Origin: Methylobacterium sp. UNC378MF
Lineage (GTDB): Bacteria; Pseudomonadota; Alphaproteobacteria; Rhizobiales; Beijerinckiaceae
Direction of reading: 5' to 3'
Length of the DNA: 64,000 nt
Assembly (NCBI RefSeq): GCF_900103195.1
Contig: NZ_FMWU01000011.1
Span: 62,001-126,000, forward strand
In this document: positions 8,060-16,210 of the stretch, piece by piece
Numbering within the stretch: the first letter of the stretch is position 1
Layout of the letters: each line of letters begins with the position of its first letter
Position numbers and translations under genes: made by a program
Notes under the pieces: generated by a model
What the model was told of the DNA's origin: nothing
Databases searched by the model: none
Seen by the model: the letters and a program-made list of their open reading frames with translations, nothing else

Positions 8060-10040
8060 GGCCTTCACCCTCGGGCTGCCCGGGGCGAGCCCGGGCGAGC
8101 TGGCCCACGCGGATCTGGTCGGGCGCCTCGCCCGGGAGATCTACGGGCAGGGGCAGGCCGCGAGCCAGCCCTTCGCGCCGGCGATCCCCGCCGGCCCCCA
8201 GGTCCCGCAGGCTCTCGAGAGCCTGCCCCAGGCCCCGGGCGGCGCGCCGCTGCCGAGCGCGCCCCTCGGCGTCCCCTCGGCCCCCGCGGGCGGCCAGCCC
8301 GCCGGCTTTCAGCCGGACGCGTCGGCGCTGGCGGCGCGCGCCTTCGGGGCACCGCCGGTCGGCCTGCCGGGCCTCTCCGGCCCGACCGTGCCGAACCTCG
8401 CGCCCGCGAGCCCGGCCTTCGCAGAGGTGGCGGCGATCCCGCCGGTCCACCCGGCGAGCCCGCGCCCCGTCCTGCCGGACTTCTCTTTCGCCGGCGCCCC
8501 GGAGCTGGCGGCCGCCCTCCCCGGCGGTCCGGAGCTGCACCGGCAGATCGCCGCGGACCACCCGCGCGCCAACGCCTTCGCGCACGCCCTCGCCCCGCAC
8601 CGCGTGCCGGCCGACCCGTCGAAGGCCGGCGTCGACGAGGCGCAGGAGAGCTTCGCCCGGACCGGAAAGCTGTCCCGGGCGCCCGAGGCGCCGGCTGGCG
8701 ACTACTACTTCCTGAACCTCGGCCCCGGGCCGGCCCGCAAGGCGCCGGCGAGCCCCCGGTTGGAGCCGGCCCGCACCCCGGGCCCGGCGCCGCGGGTGAC
8801 GTCGCGCGGGTCGAGCCCGGTGGCGGCGCCCTTCGACGTGGAGCATGTCCGCCGGGACTTCCCGGCCCTGCACCAGAGCGTCAACGGCCACCCGCTGGTC
8901 TGGCTCGACAACGCCGCCACCACCCACAAGCCGCAAGCCGTGATCGACGCGACCTCGGACTTCTACGGGCGGCACAACTCGAACATCCACCGGGCCGCCC
9001 ACACCCTGGCGGCGCGCGCCACCGACCTGTTCGAGGGCGGCCGCGAGGCGGTGCGCCGCTTCCTCAACGCCCCGTCGAAGGACGACATCGTCTTCCTGCG
9101 CGGCACCACCGAGGCGATCAACCTCGTCGCCAACTCCTACGGCCGGGCCCATATCGGCCCGGGCGACGAGATCATCGTCTCGACCATCGAGCACCACGCC
9201 AATATCGTGCCCTGGCAATTGCTGGCGCAGCAGACCGGGGCGACGCTCCGGGTGATCCCGGTCAACGACCGCGGCGAGATCATCTTCGAGCAATACGCGG
9301 CGCTTCTGTCGGGCCGCACCAAGATCGTCTCGGTCACGCAGGTGGCCAACGCGCTGGGCACCGTGAACCCGGTGCGGGAGATCATCCAGCTCGCCCACGC
9401 CTACGGGGTGCCGGTGCTGGTCGACGCGGCGCAATCCTCGCCGCACATGCCGCTGGACGTGCAATCCCTCGACGCCGACTTCCTCGTCTTTTCCGGCCAC
9501 AAGGTGTTCGGACCGACCGGGATCGGCGCGCTCTACGGCAAGACGCATCTGCTCGCCGCGATGCCGCCCTGGCAGGGCGGCGGCCACATGATCGAGGACG
9601 TCACCTTCGCGAAGACGGTCTACAAGGGTGCCCCCGAGAAGTTCGAGGCGGGCACGCCCGACATCGCCGGGGCGGTCGGTCTCGGGGCGGCGCTCGACTA
9701 CCTCGCGGGGATCGGCATGCCGGCCATCGCCGCCTACGAGCACGACCTCCTGGAGTATGCGCAGGGCGGGCTTGCCGACGTGAAGGGCCTGCGCCTGATC
9801 GGCACGGCCCGGGAGAAGGCGAGCGTGATGTCCTTCGTGATCGAGGGGCAGGAGAACGAGGCGGTGGCCCGCCACCTCGATGCGCACGGCATCGCGGTGC
9901 GCTCGGGCCATCACTGCGCCCTTCCGGCCCTGCGCCGGTTCGGGGTCGACCAATCGGTGCGCGCGTCGCTGGCCTTCTACAACACCCGCGCGGAGGTCGA
10001 CGCTTTCCTGAGGGCGCTGCACACCCTGCCGCGGCATTGA
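8046..10040 (+). CDS. Cysteine desulfurase, encapsulin cargo (SufS-like with long disordered N-terminus)
   Basis: 664 aa. PLP enzyme that removes sulfur from L-cysteine, giving alanine and a persulfide. Residues 1-about 235 are a Pro/Ala/Gly-rich, low-complexity leader with short repeated patches (PGLSGPTVPNL, FAHALAPHRVPADP), as expected for the family 2 encapsulin targeting region. The rest is a type II NifS/SufS fold: LDNAATTHKP, IEHHANIVPWQ, the PLP lysine in FSGHKVFGPTGIGALYG, and the catalytic Cys in RSGHHCALP. The gene overlaps the shell gene. A perfect hairpin follows the stop, ending the operon. Related desulfurase encapsulins have been reported to store elemental sulfur. Confidence 0.93.
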   Translation: MTTPEAFTLGLPGASPGELAHADLVGRLAREIYGQGQAASQPFAPAIPAGPQVPQALESLPQAPGGAPLPSAPLGVPSAPAGGQPAGFQPDASALAARAFGAPPVGLPGLSGPTVPNLAPASPAFAEVAAIPPVHPASPRPVLPDFSFAGAPELAAALPGGPELHRQIAADHPRANAFAHALAPHRVPADPSKAGVDEAQESFARTGKLSRAPEAPAGDYYFLNLGPGPARKAPASPRLEPARTPGPAPRVTSRGSSPVAAPFDVEHVRRDFPALHQSVNGHPLVWLDNAATTHKPQAVIDATSDFYGRHNSNIHRAAHTLAARATDLFEGGREAVRRFLNAPSKDDIVFLRGTTEAINLVANSYGRAHIGPGDEIIVSTIEHHANIVPWQLLAQQTGATLRVIPVNDRGEIIFEQYAALLSGRTKIVSVTQVANALGTVNPVREIIQLAHAYGVPVLVDAAQSSPHMPLDVQSLDADFLVFSGHKVFGPTGIGALYGKTHLLAAMPPWQGGGHMIEDVTFAKTVYKGAPEKFEAGTPDIAGAVGLGAALDYLAGIGMPAIAAYEHDLLEYAQGGLADVKGLRLIGTAREKASVMSFVIEGQENEAVARHLDAHGIAVRSGHHCALPALRRFGVDQSVRASLAFYNTRAEVDAFLRALHTLPRH

Positions 10041-10045
10041 GCCGG

Positions 10046-10070
10046 GGGCGCCGGCCGCGTGCCGGCGCCT
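10046..10070 (+). terminator. Hairpin terminator after the encapsulin operon
   Basis: Perfect 9-bp GC stem (10047-10055 with 10061-10069) and a 5-base loop, starting 6 bases after the desulfurase stop. No T-tract follows, as is common in very GC-rich genomes, so termination strength is uncertain. Confidence 0.55.
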
Positions 10071-10100
10071 CGCCGCAGGCCGGATGATGAGCCCGGGATT

Positions 10101-10172
10101 CCAAAGGGCTTGAGCCCTTTGGCGGGTTGTCAGGGCAGAGCCCTGATGGCGCGTCTCAGCAGGGCTCTGCCC
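10101..10172. repeat. Double inverted-repeat intergenic element
   Basis: Two palindromes lie side by side: 10101-10122 (10-bp arms CCAAAGGGCT/AGCCCTTTGG with a 2-base centre) and 10133-10144 paired with 10161-10172 (12-bp arms GGGCAGAGCCCT/AGGGCTCTGCCC). The motif type is familiar as a repeated intergenic element in Methylobacterium genomes. It lies between convergent genes and could also end transcription from either side. Confidence 0.55.
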
Positions 10173-10212
10173 TGCACCCGCACAAGGTCCCGGACCTCTT
10201 GGATCGGGGTCT

Positions 10213-11433
10213 TCACCCCGCCGGCCGGAGGTGCCGCGTCCGGACCGTGCCGTCGATGGCCCGCAGCGCGCGGAGCACCGCTTCCGCCTCGCCCGACGGC
10301 ACCGACGCATCGACCACGACATAGCCGAACTCGCCGTCCGTCTGCAGGTACTGCGCGTCGATGTTGAGCGACCGGCCCGAGAAGATCGCGTTGATCTGCC
10401 CGAGCACGCCGGGCACGTTCCGGTGCACGTGGAGGAAGCGCGCGCCGGACAGGCGCGGCGGCAGCTGGACCTGCGGGAAATTCACGGCGCCGAGCGTCGA
10501 GCCGGTCTGGATGTAGTCGACCAGCTTGCGGGCCACCTCCGCGCCGATGCGGTCCTGAGCCTCCTCGGTCGAGCCGCCGACATGGGGGGTGAGGATGACG
10601 TTCGGCAGGCCCTGCAGGGGCGAGACGAAGCGCTCGGCGTTGGACGTGGGCTCCACGGGAAAGACGTCGATCGCGGCTCCGGCGAGATGCCCGTCGCGCA
10701 GCGCCGCCGCCAGGGCGTCCAGATCCACGACCGTGCCGCGGCTGTTGTTGATCAGGTAGGCACCGGGCTTCATCGCGCGGATCCGCTCCGCGCTCATCAG
10801 CCCGTGGGTCAAGGGCGTTTCCGGAACATGGAGGCTGACGACGTCGCTGGCGGCAAGCAGCGCCTCGAGGCTCTCGGCCGGTTCGGTGTTGCCGTGGCGC
10901 AGCCTGTCGGTGAGATCGTAGAAGATGACGCGCATGCCCATCGCCTCGGCGAGGTTCGAGAGCTGCGCGCCGATATTCCCGTAGCCGACGATACCCAGCG
11001 TCTTGCCGCGCACCTCGAAGGCGCCGGAGGCCGACTTGTCCCAGCCGCCTTCATGTGCCGCGATCGACCGCGGCACGATGCGCCGGAGCAGCATCACGAT
11101 CTCGCCGATCGTGAGTTCGGCGACGCTGCGGGTATTCGAGAACGGCGCGTTGAAGACGGGCAATCCGCGGGCACGCGCCGTCTCGAGGTCCACCTGGTTG
11201 GTGCCGACGCTGAAGCAGCCGATGGCGGTCAGATCCGGCAGGGCGTCGAGAAGCGCGGCGGTGACCTGCGTGCGCGAACGGATGCCGAGGACAGTGACAT
11301 CGGCAAGATCGCGGGTGTCATCGGGGCTGACGGCGCGAGGCAATTGCCGGATGTCGCCGATCCCGGCTTGCGTGAAGATCTTGGACGCTGTCGGCGCTAT
11401 GCTTTCGGTCAGAACGACGCGCTCGGTCGACAC
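10213..11433 (-). CDS. serA: D-3-phosphoglycerate dehydrogenase (short E. coli type)
   Basis: 406 aa. Oxidises 3-phosphoglycerate with NAD+, the first step of serine synthesis. It has a substrate domain, a Rossmann domain with GIVGYGNIGAQL, the catalytic run with NNSRGTVVDLDAL and LTPHVGGSTEEAQ, and a C-terminal ACT domain (FLHVHRNVPGVLGQINAIF) for serine feedback. Length fits the E. coli type. The GTG at 11433 was chosen because an AAGGAGG ribosome-binding site lies just before it; the longer frame starting at 11451 would contain that site inside the gene. It converges on the cysteine/encapsulin operon and supplies serine for CysE. Confidence 0.92.
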   Translation of the reverse strand: MSTERVVLTESIAPTASKIFTQAGIGDIRQLPRAVSPDDTRDLADVTVLGIRSRTQVTAALLDALPDLTAIGCFSVGTNQVDLETARARGLPVFNAPFSNTRSVAELTIGEIVMLLRRIVPRSIAAHEGGWDKSASGAFEVRGKTLGIVGYGNIGAQLSNLAEAMGMRVIFYDLTDRLRHGNTEPAESLEALLAASDVVSLHVPETPLTHGLMSAERIRAMKPGAYLINNSRGTVVDLDALAAALRDGHLAGAAIDVFPVEPTSNAERFVSPLQGLPNVILTPHVGGSTEEAQDRIGAEVARKLVDYIQTGSTLGAVNFPQVQLPPRLSGARFLHVHRNVPGVLGQINAIFSGRSLNIDAQYLQTDGEFGYVVVDASVPSGEAEAVLRALRAIDGTVRTRHLRPAG

Positions 11434-11668
11434 GGTCGAGCCTCCTTCCACGAACGGGCTGTGATCCGTGACCTAGCCGCCGGTGCCGCGCAGCGGCAAG
11501 GGCGCGCGGCGGCAAGGGCGCGCGGCGCATGCGCGCCGATCCGGGCCGGAACATCCCGCCCCGGCTGCCCGCTCCGCCCCGGCGGACGGGGACGGCCCTC
11601 GACGTTGGCGGCGCGGCCTGTCAGTGTCCGCCCCCCGGCGGCCGAGGCCGCGGAGCGACAGGTGCGTC

Positions 11669-12688
11669 ATGACCGGATCGACAGCACGGGCCGTGATCGT
11701 CCAGCCGGGCGGTGGATTCGACAAGGTCGGCTTCGGCGAGCGGCCGGTGCCGCAGCCCGGGCCCGGCGCGATCACCGTCCGCCTGCGGGCGAGTTCTCTC
11801 AATTATCACGATTACGCCGTGGTCAGCGGCCTCTGGGGGCCGAGCGAGCCGCGCATCCCGATGTCCGACGGCGCCGGCGAGGTCGAGGCCGTGGGGCCGG
11901 GCGTGACCGAATTCACCGTGGGCGACCGGGTGGTCAGCACGTTCTTCCCGACCTGGGCCGAGGGCACGCCGCTGGTCGAGGGTTTCGCCACCGTCCCGGG
12001 CGACGGGATCGATGGCTATGCCCGCGAGCGGGTGACCGCGCCGGCCGCCGCTTTCACCCATGCGCCCCGGGGCTGGGATCACGCCGAGGCGGCGACGCTC
12101 ACCACCGCCGCGCTGACCGCGTGGCGGGCGCTCCATGCCGATGCCGGATTGAAGAGCGGCGACGTCGTGCTGGTGCAGGGCACCGGCGGCGTCTCGCTGT
12201 TCGGCCTCCAATTCGCCAAGGCGGCGGGCGCCACCGTCATCGCCACCTCCTCCAGCGACGACAAGCTGGAGCACCTGCGCGGCCTCGGCGCCGACCACGT
12301 CATCAATTACCGCGCCGATCCGGCCTGGGGCGAGACCGCCCGGCGCCTGACGGACGGGCGCGGCGTCGACCACGTCCTCGACGTCGGCGGGCCGGGGACG
12401 CTGGAGCAGTCCATGGCCGCGGTGCGGGTCGCCGGCCACATCTCGGTGATCGGCATCCTCTCGGGCGTGGCGGGCGAACTGCCGCTGGTGCCGGCACTCC
12501 TGAAGCAGATCCGCCTGCAGGGCGTGCTGGTCGGCAGCCGGCGCCATCAGATCGAGATGATCCGCGGCATCGAGGCCTGCGGGCTGCGGCCGGTCATCGA
12601 CCGCCGCTACCCCCTCGACGACCTCGTCGCGGCGTTCCGCCACCAGGAGAGCAACCGCCACTTCGGCAAGATCTGCATCGCGATTTGA
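11669..12688 (+). CDS. Zinc-type alcohol dehydrogenase-like / quinone oxidoreductase family protein (MDR)
   Basis: 339-aa NAD(P)H-dependent medium-chain oxidoreductase. The N-terminal GroES-like domain has SLNYHDYAVVSG and PMSDGAGEVEAVG. The Rossmann domain has VQGTGGVSLFGLQFAKAAG at about 160-178. The structural and catalytic zinc-binding Cys clusters of classical alcohol dehydrogenases are absent, which fits the zinc-independent quinone reductase (Qor-like) branch. The start is the first ATG of the conserved part; the open frame upstream is Arg/Pro-rich and not protein-like. It stands alone and its substrate is unknown. Confidence 0.85.
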   Translation: MTGSTARAVIVQPGGGFDKVGFGERPVPQPGPGAITVRLRASSLNYHDYAVVSGLWGPSEPRIPMSDGAGEVEAVGPGVTEFTVGDRVVSTFFPTWAEGTPLVEGFATVPGDGIDGYARERVTAPAAAFTHAPRGWDHAEAATLTTAALTAWRALHADAGLKSGDVVLVQGTGGVSLFGLQFAKAAGATVIATSSSDDKLEHLRGLGADHVINYRADPAWGETARRLTDGRGVDHVLDVGGPGTLEQSMAAVRVAGHISVIGILSGVAGELPLVPALLKQIRLQGVLVGSRRHQIEMIRGIEACGLRPVIDRRYPLDDLVAAFRHQESNRHFGKICIAI

Positions 12689-12713
12689 ACGTCCCGGTCG
12701 GGTCCGGGGCGCC

Positions 12714-12941
12714 TCAGCGGAAGGCGATCCCCAGCGTCGCGGGCATCACGACTGCCCAGGGCGCCTCGGCCTGACTCGGCGGGGGCGGCACGTGCGAGCA
12801 GCCGTTCTCGCAGAAGGTGCGGAGCGTGCGCCGGTCGAGCCCGATATCGCTCAGCATCTCGTCGTCGAGCGCCGACAGGATTCGAAGATTTCGCGCCGCG
12901 ATGCGGTTTTTCCGAGCATATTCCAGGACCGAGAGGATCAT
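12714..12941 (-). CDS. DUF1127 domain protein
   Basis: 75 aa. The N-terminal half carries the DUF1127 (YjiS-like) signature, NLRILSALDDEMLSDIGLDR, preceded by the usual Arg-rich helix. Small DUF1127 proteins in alphaproteobacteria have been linked to phosphate, RNA-turnover and stress responses; the role here is not known. The C-terminal tail is Pro-rich. It lies downstream of the LuxR-type regulator gene on the same strand. Confidence 0.75.
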   Translation of the reverse strand: MILSVLEYARKNRIAARNLRILSALDDEMLSDIGLDRRTLRTFCENGCSHVPPPPSQAEAPWAVVMPATLGIAFR

Positions 12942-13066
12942 GATTCAGGCTCCGCCTCGCCGAAGGATCCGTGGCTCGTCCACGACCGGCCGGATCAGCG
13001 TCGCTTTATTGTAGAATATCCGCGTCACCTGTTTGGAATACTGGAGACAACCGGAGCGAATATTTA

Positions 13067-13771
13067 TTACGTGCCGGGCTGGGCGCCGACGATCGGTTGC
13101 GGGCACAGCAGGAGCAGGCGCATCAGCTCGGCCTGGCGGCGCGTCCCCGTCTTCTCGAAGAGGTGGCGCAGATGCACGCGCGCCGTGTTCCGGGTGATCC
13201 GGCGGCGTGTCGCGCTCGCCGCGAGGTCGTTCCCGGCCAGGATGTCGACGGCCAGGGCCGCCTCCGCGGGCGTGAAGCCGAACAGGTCCTGCAGAACGCC
13301 GGGATCCGGCAGGTTCGGGGCTGCGGGATCGATGAGGCGCAGGAGAACGGCGCCCTCGGCAATCGGGCAGAGGGACCCTGGGATCGCGCAGGCGGCGACC
13401 AGGAGCGTCCCGCCCGCACTCTCCAGGCGCAGCGAGCCGCCGCGATCCCCGGCGGTGCAGCGGGCGATGATCCGGCGCAGCGCCGCGCTGTCCTCGGGGG
13501 TCGCGCCGCGCAGGCCCCCCTGCTCCAGGCGCAGGAGGCCCTGCTCGATGAAGGCCCGCGCGGCGTGGTTCAGGAAATGAACCCGCCCGCACCGGTCGGT
13601 CACCGCGAGCCCCTGCTCGAGATGCTCCGCCAGGAGGTGGAGCGCCGCCTCCACGAGGGACGGGTCCGTGATGGTCGGAGCGCCGCCGGCCTGATGCCGC
13701 CACGCCCGGGCGGGTCCGGCCTCGGATGGATTTTCGGCTCTGCGGGTCTTCAGTTGCGATTGACTGATCAC
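13067..13771 (-). CDS. PAS-LuxR-type transcriptional regulator
   Basis: 234 aa. Residues about 38-150 look like a PAS-type sensor fold (ITDPSLVEAALHLL, VTDRCGRVHFLNHAARAF). The C-terminal 60 residues are a LuxR-type helix-turn-helix: FTPAEAALAVDILAGNDL followed by RNTARVHLRHLFEKTGTRRQAEL. It starts at a GTG with GAGGA about 7 bases upstream. The helix-turn-helix is typical of alphaproteobacterial one-component regulators with an unknown ligand. The targets may be the adjacent DUF1127 gene or a regulon elsewhere. Confidence 0.82.
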   Translation of the reverse strand: MISQSQLKTRRAENPSEAGPARAWRHQAGGAPTITDPSLVEAALHLLAEHLEQGLAVTDRCGRVHFLNHAARAFIEQGLLRLEQGGLRGATPEDSAALRRIIARCTAGDRGGSLRLESAGGTLLVAACAIPGSLCPIAEGAVLLRLIDPAAPNLPDPGVLQDLFGFTPAEAALAVDILAGNDLAASATRRRITRNTARVHLRHLFEKTGTRRQAELMRLLLLCPQPIVGAQPGT

Positions 13772-13830
13772 GCTGGGATCCTCGTCGGATCGACATCACG
13801 ATATCAGCAATAACCCGACTCGGAGAGCCG

Positions 13831-14622
13831 TTATTCCCGCCTCAACCCGGCTTGGCCCCCGGTGCGGGTCCGGAACAGGTCGGCGAAGGCACGCAGGTCG
13901 CGCAGATTGAGATCCGACACCGCCCAGTAGGTGAGGTCGCCGAGGTGCCAGCGCTCGATCGTGGATCCGTCCCGCCGCTCTTCGCCGGCGGCGCCGTCGG
14001 TGGCGGAGATCACCGTGACGCTGATCACGTGCCGGTCGCGGCGATAGACCAGGGTCGGCACGGGGATGCCGGCCACGATGTCGACCCGGCCGCCGGCCAG
14101 CGGGAAGCCCTGGTCGGACAGGTCGGGGGCATCGGGCGCGATGGTGGTCCGGCCGTTGAACCAGGGCTTCACCACGTGCCGGTCCGAGGAGGCGACGTCG
14201 AAGGGTTGGGGAGCCGCGAGGCCGCGGAGATGGCCGGCGAGCACGGCCTCACCGGTATCCGGGGCGCCGCCGGGGCGATCGAGATAGGCGGCTCCGCCGC
14301 CGAGCGCGGCCCCGCCGACGAGACCCACGAGCAGGGTCGCGGCCAGCGCCCGCCAGGATCCGAGCCAGGACCGAAGCCCGACGCGGGACGGGTGCGGGTC
14401 GGAGAAGCCGATCTGCGCGATGACGCGCGCCCGCAGGGATTCCGGGGCGGGGGCTCCGGCCAGCGTTCCGCGCAGGGTGTTCGAGAGGGCGCGGAGGCGC
14501 TCCGCCATCGCCCGCGCGTCGGGGTCCGCAGCGAGACGGCGCTCCATGGCCAGGACTTCGCCGGGAGACAATTCGCCGTCCGCGTAGGCGCTGAGGAGCA
14601 GGAGGGTCTCGTCGTCGGTCAT
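13831..14622 (-). CDS. Membrane anti-sigma factor (zinc-finger-less type)
   Basis: 263 aa. Cytoplasmic N-terminal anti-sigma part (LLSAYADGELSPGEVLAMER, residues 6-25), which lacks the HxxxCxxC motif of ZAS proteins; one membrane helix at about 88-112 (ALAATLLVGLVGGAALGGGA); and a periplasmic domain. The start overlaps the sigma gene by 4 bases, so the two are co-translated and should form a pair: this protein holds the ECF sigma factor at the membrane until an envelope signal releases it. Confidence 0.88.
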   Translation of the reverse strand: MTDDETLLLLSAYADGELSPGEVLAMERRLAADPDARAMAERLRALSNTLRGTLAGAPAPESLRARVIAQIGFSDPHPSRVGLRSWLGSWRALAATLLVGLVGGAALGGGAAYLDRPGGAPDTGEAVLAGHLRGLAAPQPFDVASSDRHVVKPWFNGRTTIAPDAPDLSDQGFPLAGGRVDIVAGIPVPTLVYRRDRHVISVTVISATDGAAGEERRDGSTIERWHLGDLTYWAVSDLNLRDLRAFADLFRTRTGGQAGLRRE

Positions 14623-15161
14623 CGCCCTTCCTTCGCGAGCCGTACAAGCAGGTGCTGCCGCGCGCGGCCGAGGCGCGACATCACGGTCCCGATCGGGACG
14701 CCGGTCACACCGGCGATCTCCCGGTAGCTGAGGCCGTGGTATTCCCGCAGGACCAGCGCCTCGCGGAACGCCACCGGCAGGGCCTCGACCGCCCGGGCGA
14801 GCTGCCCCGCATCGTCGCGGGCGATGAGGGTCGCCTCGGGCGTCTCCGCGGCCTCGGTCAGGGCACCCCCGATTTCCAGTTCGGCGCGGGCCGCGGGGGC
14901 GAGGTCGTCGGCGAAGACCACCGCCCGCGGCCGGTGCCGCTGCAGCCAGGAATAGCCGGTGTTGCGGACGATGGTCAGGAACCACGCCCGGGCATTGCCT
15001 TCGGCAAATCCCTCGATCGCCCGGTAGGCGCGCAGACACGCCTCCTGCATCACATCCTCGGCGTCGGTGGCGTTGCCGGTAAGCCAGTGCGCGAGCCGGT
15101 AGCCTTCATCGAGGCGCGGAAGAACGAGCTGGCTGAAACGCGCCCGCGCCAGGGTCGTCAT
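14619..15161 (-). CDS. ECF-family RNA polymerase sigma factor
   Basis: 180 aa. Region 2 with AEDVMQEACLRAYRAIEGF and ARAWFLTIVRNTGYSWLQR; region 4 with LPVAFREALVLREYHGLSYR followed by IGTVMSRLGRARQHL. It lacks sigma regions 1 and 3, as expected for the ECF class. Translationally coupled to the downstream anti-sigma gene. The signal is unknown; the cognate membrane anti-sigma suggests an envelope stress signal. Confidence 0.93.
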   Translation of the reverse strand: MTTLARARFSQLVLPRLDEGYRLAHWLTGNATDAEDVMQEACLRAYRAIEGFAEGNARAWFLTIVRNTGYSWLQRHRPRAVVFADDLAPAARAELEIGGALTEAAETPEATLIARDDAGQLARAVEALPVAFREALVLREYHGLSYREIAGVTGVPIGTVMSRLGRARQHLLVRLAKEGR

Positions 15162-15278
15162 GTCGGCGGCCGGTCCGGGGCCGTCGCGTCGAGAGCCTGC
15201 GAAGCCATGGAATCCCTGCCCTGGTGCTCCAGCCTGCAGCCTTGTGCCACACGATCTGGAACCGCCCGGCGGCAGGGT

Positions 15279-15527
15279 TTATTCCCGCGCCCGCGCAAGG
15301 ATTTTCGGGCCCATGGAGCGCGGCTCTCCGGGCCAGCCCGAAGGCGTCCTTTGGCCAGAGGGGGCCGGCTCCGGGGCCGCGGTATCGCACGCGTGCTCGG
15401 CCGGATCGCGCCGGTCGGGCACCGGCACCGGGCAGCCGTCCGGGCCAAGACGCTTGCGGGCGACGCGCGCGGCCGCCGCACGTTCTGCCGCGGAGCGGTT
15501 CGCGCCGCCGCTCTGATCCTGGGCCAT
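15279..15527 (-). CDS. Hypothetical small basic protein
   Basis: Predicted 82-aa protein starting MAQDQSGGANRSAAERAAAA, with GGAAG 6 bases before the ATG. The N-terminal third is a charged helix (AAERAAAARVARKRLG); the rest is Pro-rich and probably disordered. No family recognised. The Arg-rich composition means it could be a chance frame; the good ribosome-binding site is the main support. Confidence 0.4.
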   Translation of the reverse strand: MAQDQSGGANRSAAERAAAARVARKRLGPDGCPVPVPDRRDPAEHACDTAAPEPAPSGQRTPSGWPGEPRSMGPKILARARE

Positions 15528-15751
15528 CGGTACTTCCAACCGGAGCGGAACCGCCTGCGGTCCCGATCGTGACATCCCCGGCATCGTCGGAGGCCCGAAT
15601 TGGCGGATGGGCCGGATGTCCGATTCCGCCCCGATCCGTCCGCGTCACCAACGGGACGGGGCAGGCCGCCGCCTCCTCGGAGGCGGGACCTGCCCCTGTC
15701 TCAACCCACGGCTCGTGTCACGGTTCGGCGCCAGGCCGTCGCGTCACGTCA

Positions 15752-16021
15752 CTAGCGGCAGACGCGCCGCGGTCCCCACGGGGTCGGACGGAAGAAGCAG
15801 CGCGGGCCGTAGAAGCGCGGCCGCCGGTAGATCGGCCGGCAGCGCCCGTATGGGCCGGGTGCCCAGCCGGGACCGCAGCCGAAAGCGACGGTGCTGACCG
15901 CGGCGGGACCGCTGATCGTATCGGCGCCGGCGACTGCCAGGGGCGCCGCGCCGGCGGAGGCCAGGCCGAGGCCGCCGACGACAGCCGCGGCGGCCGCGAT
16001 CATCTTCACGTGCATCATCAT
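15752..16021 (-). CDS. GCG_CRPN-type small secreted protein
   Basis: 89 aa. Signal peptide (HVKMIAAAAAVVGGLGLASA) followed by the motif FGCGPGWAPGPYGRCRP, the GCG...CRPN-type prefix seen in many small exported Hyphomicrobiales proteins. The tail is rich in Arg, Pro and aromatic residues (YRRPRFYGPRCFFRPTPWG), with four Cys in the mature part. It starts within an ATGATGATG run after AGAAGG. Function unknown; a cell-envelope role is likely. Confidence 0.75.
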   Translation of the reverse strand: MMMHVKMIAAAAAVVGGLGLASAGAAPLAVAGADTISGPAAVSTVAFGCGPGWAPGPYGRCRPIYRRPRFYGPRCFFRPTPWGPRRVCR

Positions 16022-16144
16022 CAGACCTTCTGTTCGGTTCCGCGCCGGTTCGGCCCGGCGCAAGACCCGGGTAGAATGGTTATCGGTCCTGAATATGGGC
16101 TGACCTCCGCCATAACCGTCGAGAAACAAACATTCCGACCGAGG

Positions 16145-16207
16145 CCTGCGCGGGAGCCCGCACCGCCGAGCGGGAGGCCGCTCCGGCGGAGCGGGCTCCC
16201 GCGCAGG
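16145..16207 (-). terminator. Large GC hairpin downstream of the SDR gene
   Basis: Perfect 17-bp inverted repeat (16145-16161 with 16191-16207), continued inward by about five more pairs (16163-16167 with 16185-16189) after one mismatch. It begins only 4 bases after the SDR stop codon on the minus strand, so it probably ends transcription or protects the transcript end. No T-run follows. Confidence 0.55.
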
Positions 16208-16210
16208 GCA

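Noticed and set aside
11434..11451. Earlier start for phosphoglycerate dehydrogenase at 11451
   Set aside because: This would place the AAGGAGG ribosome-binding site inside the coding region; the GTG at 11433 is better supported.
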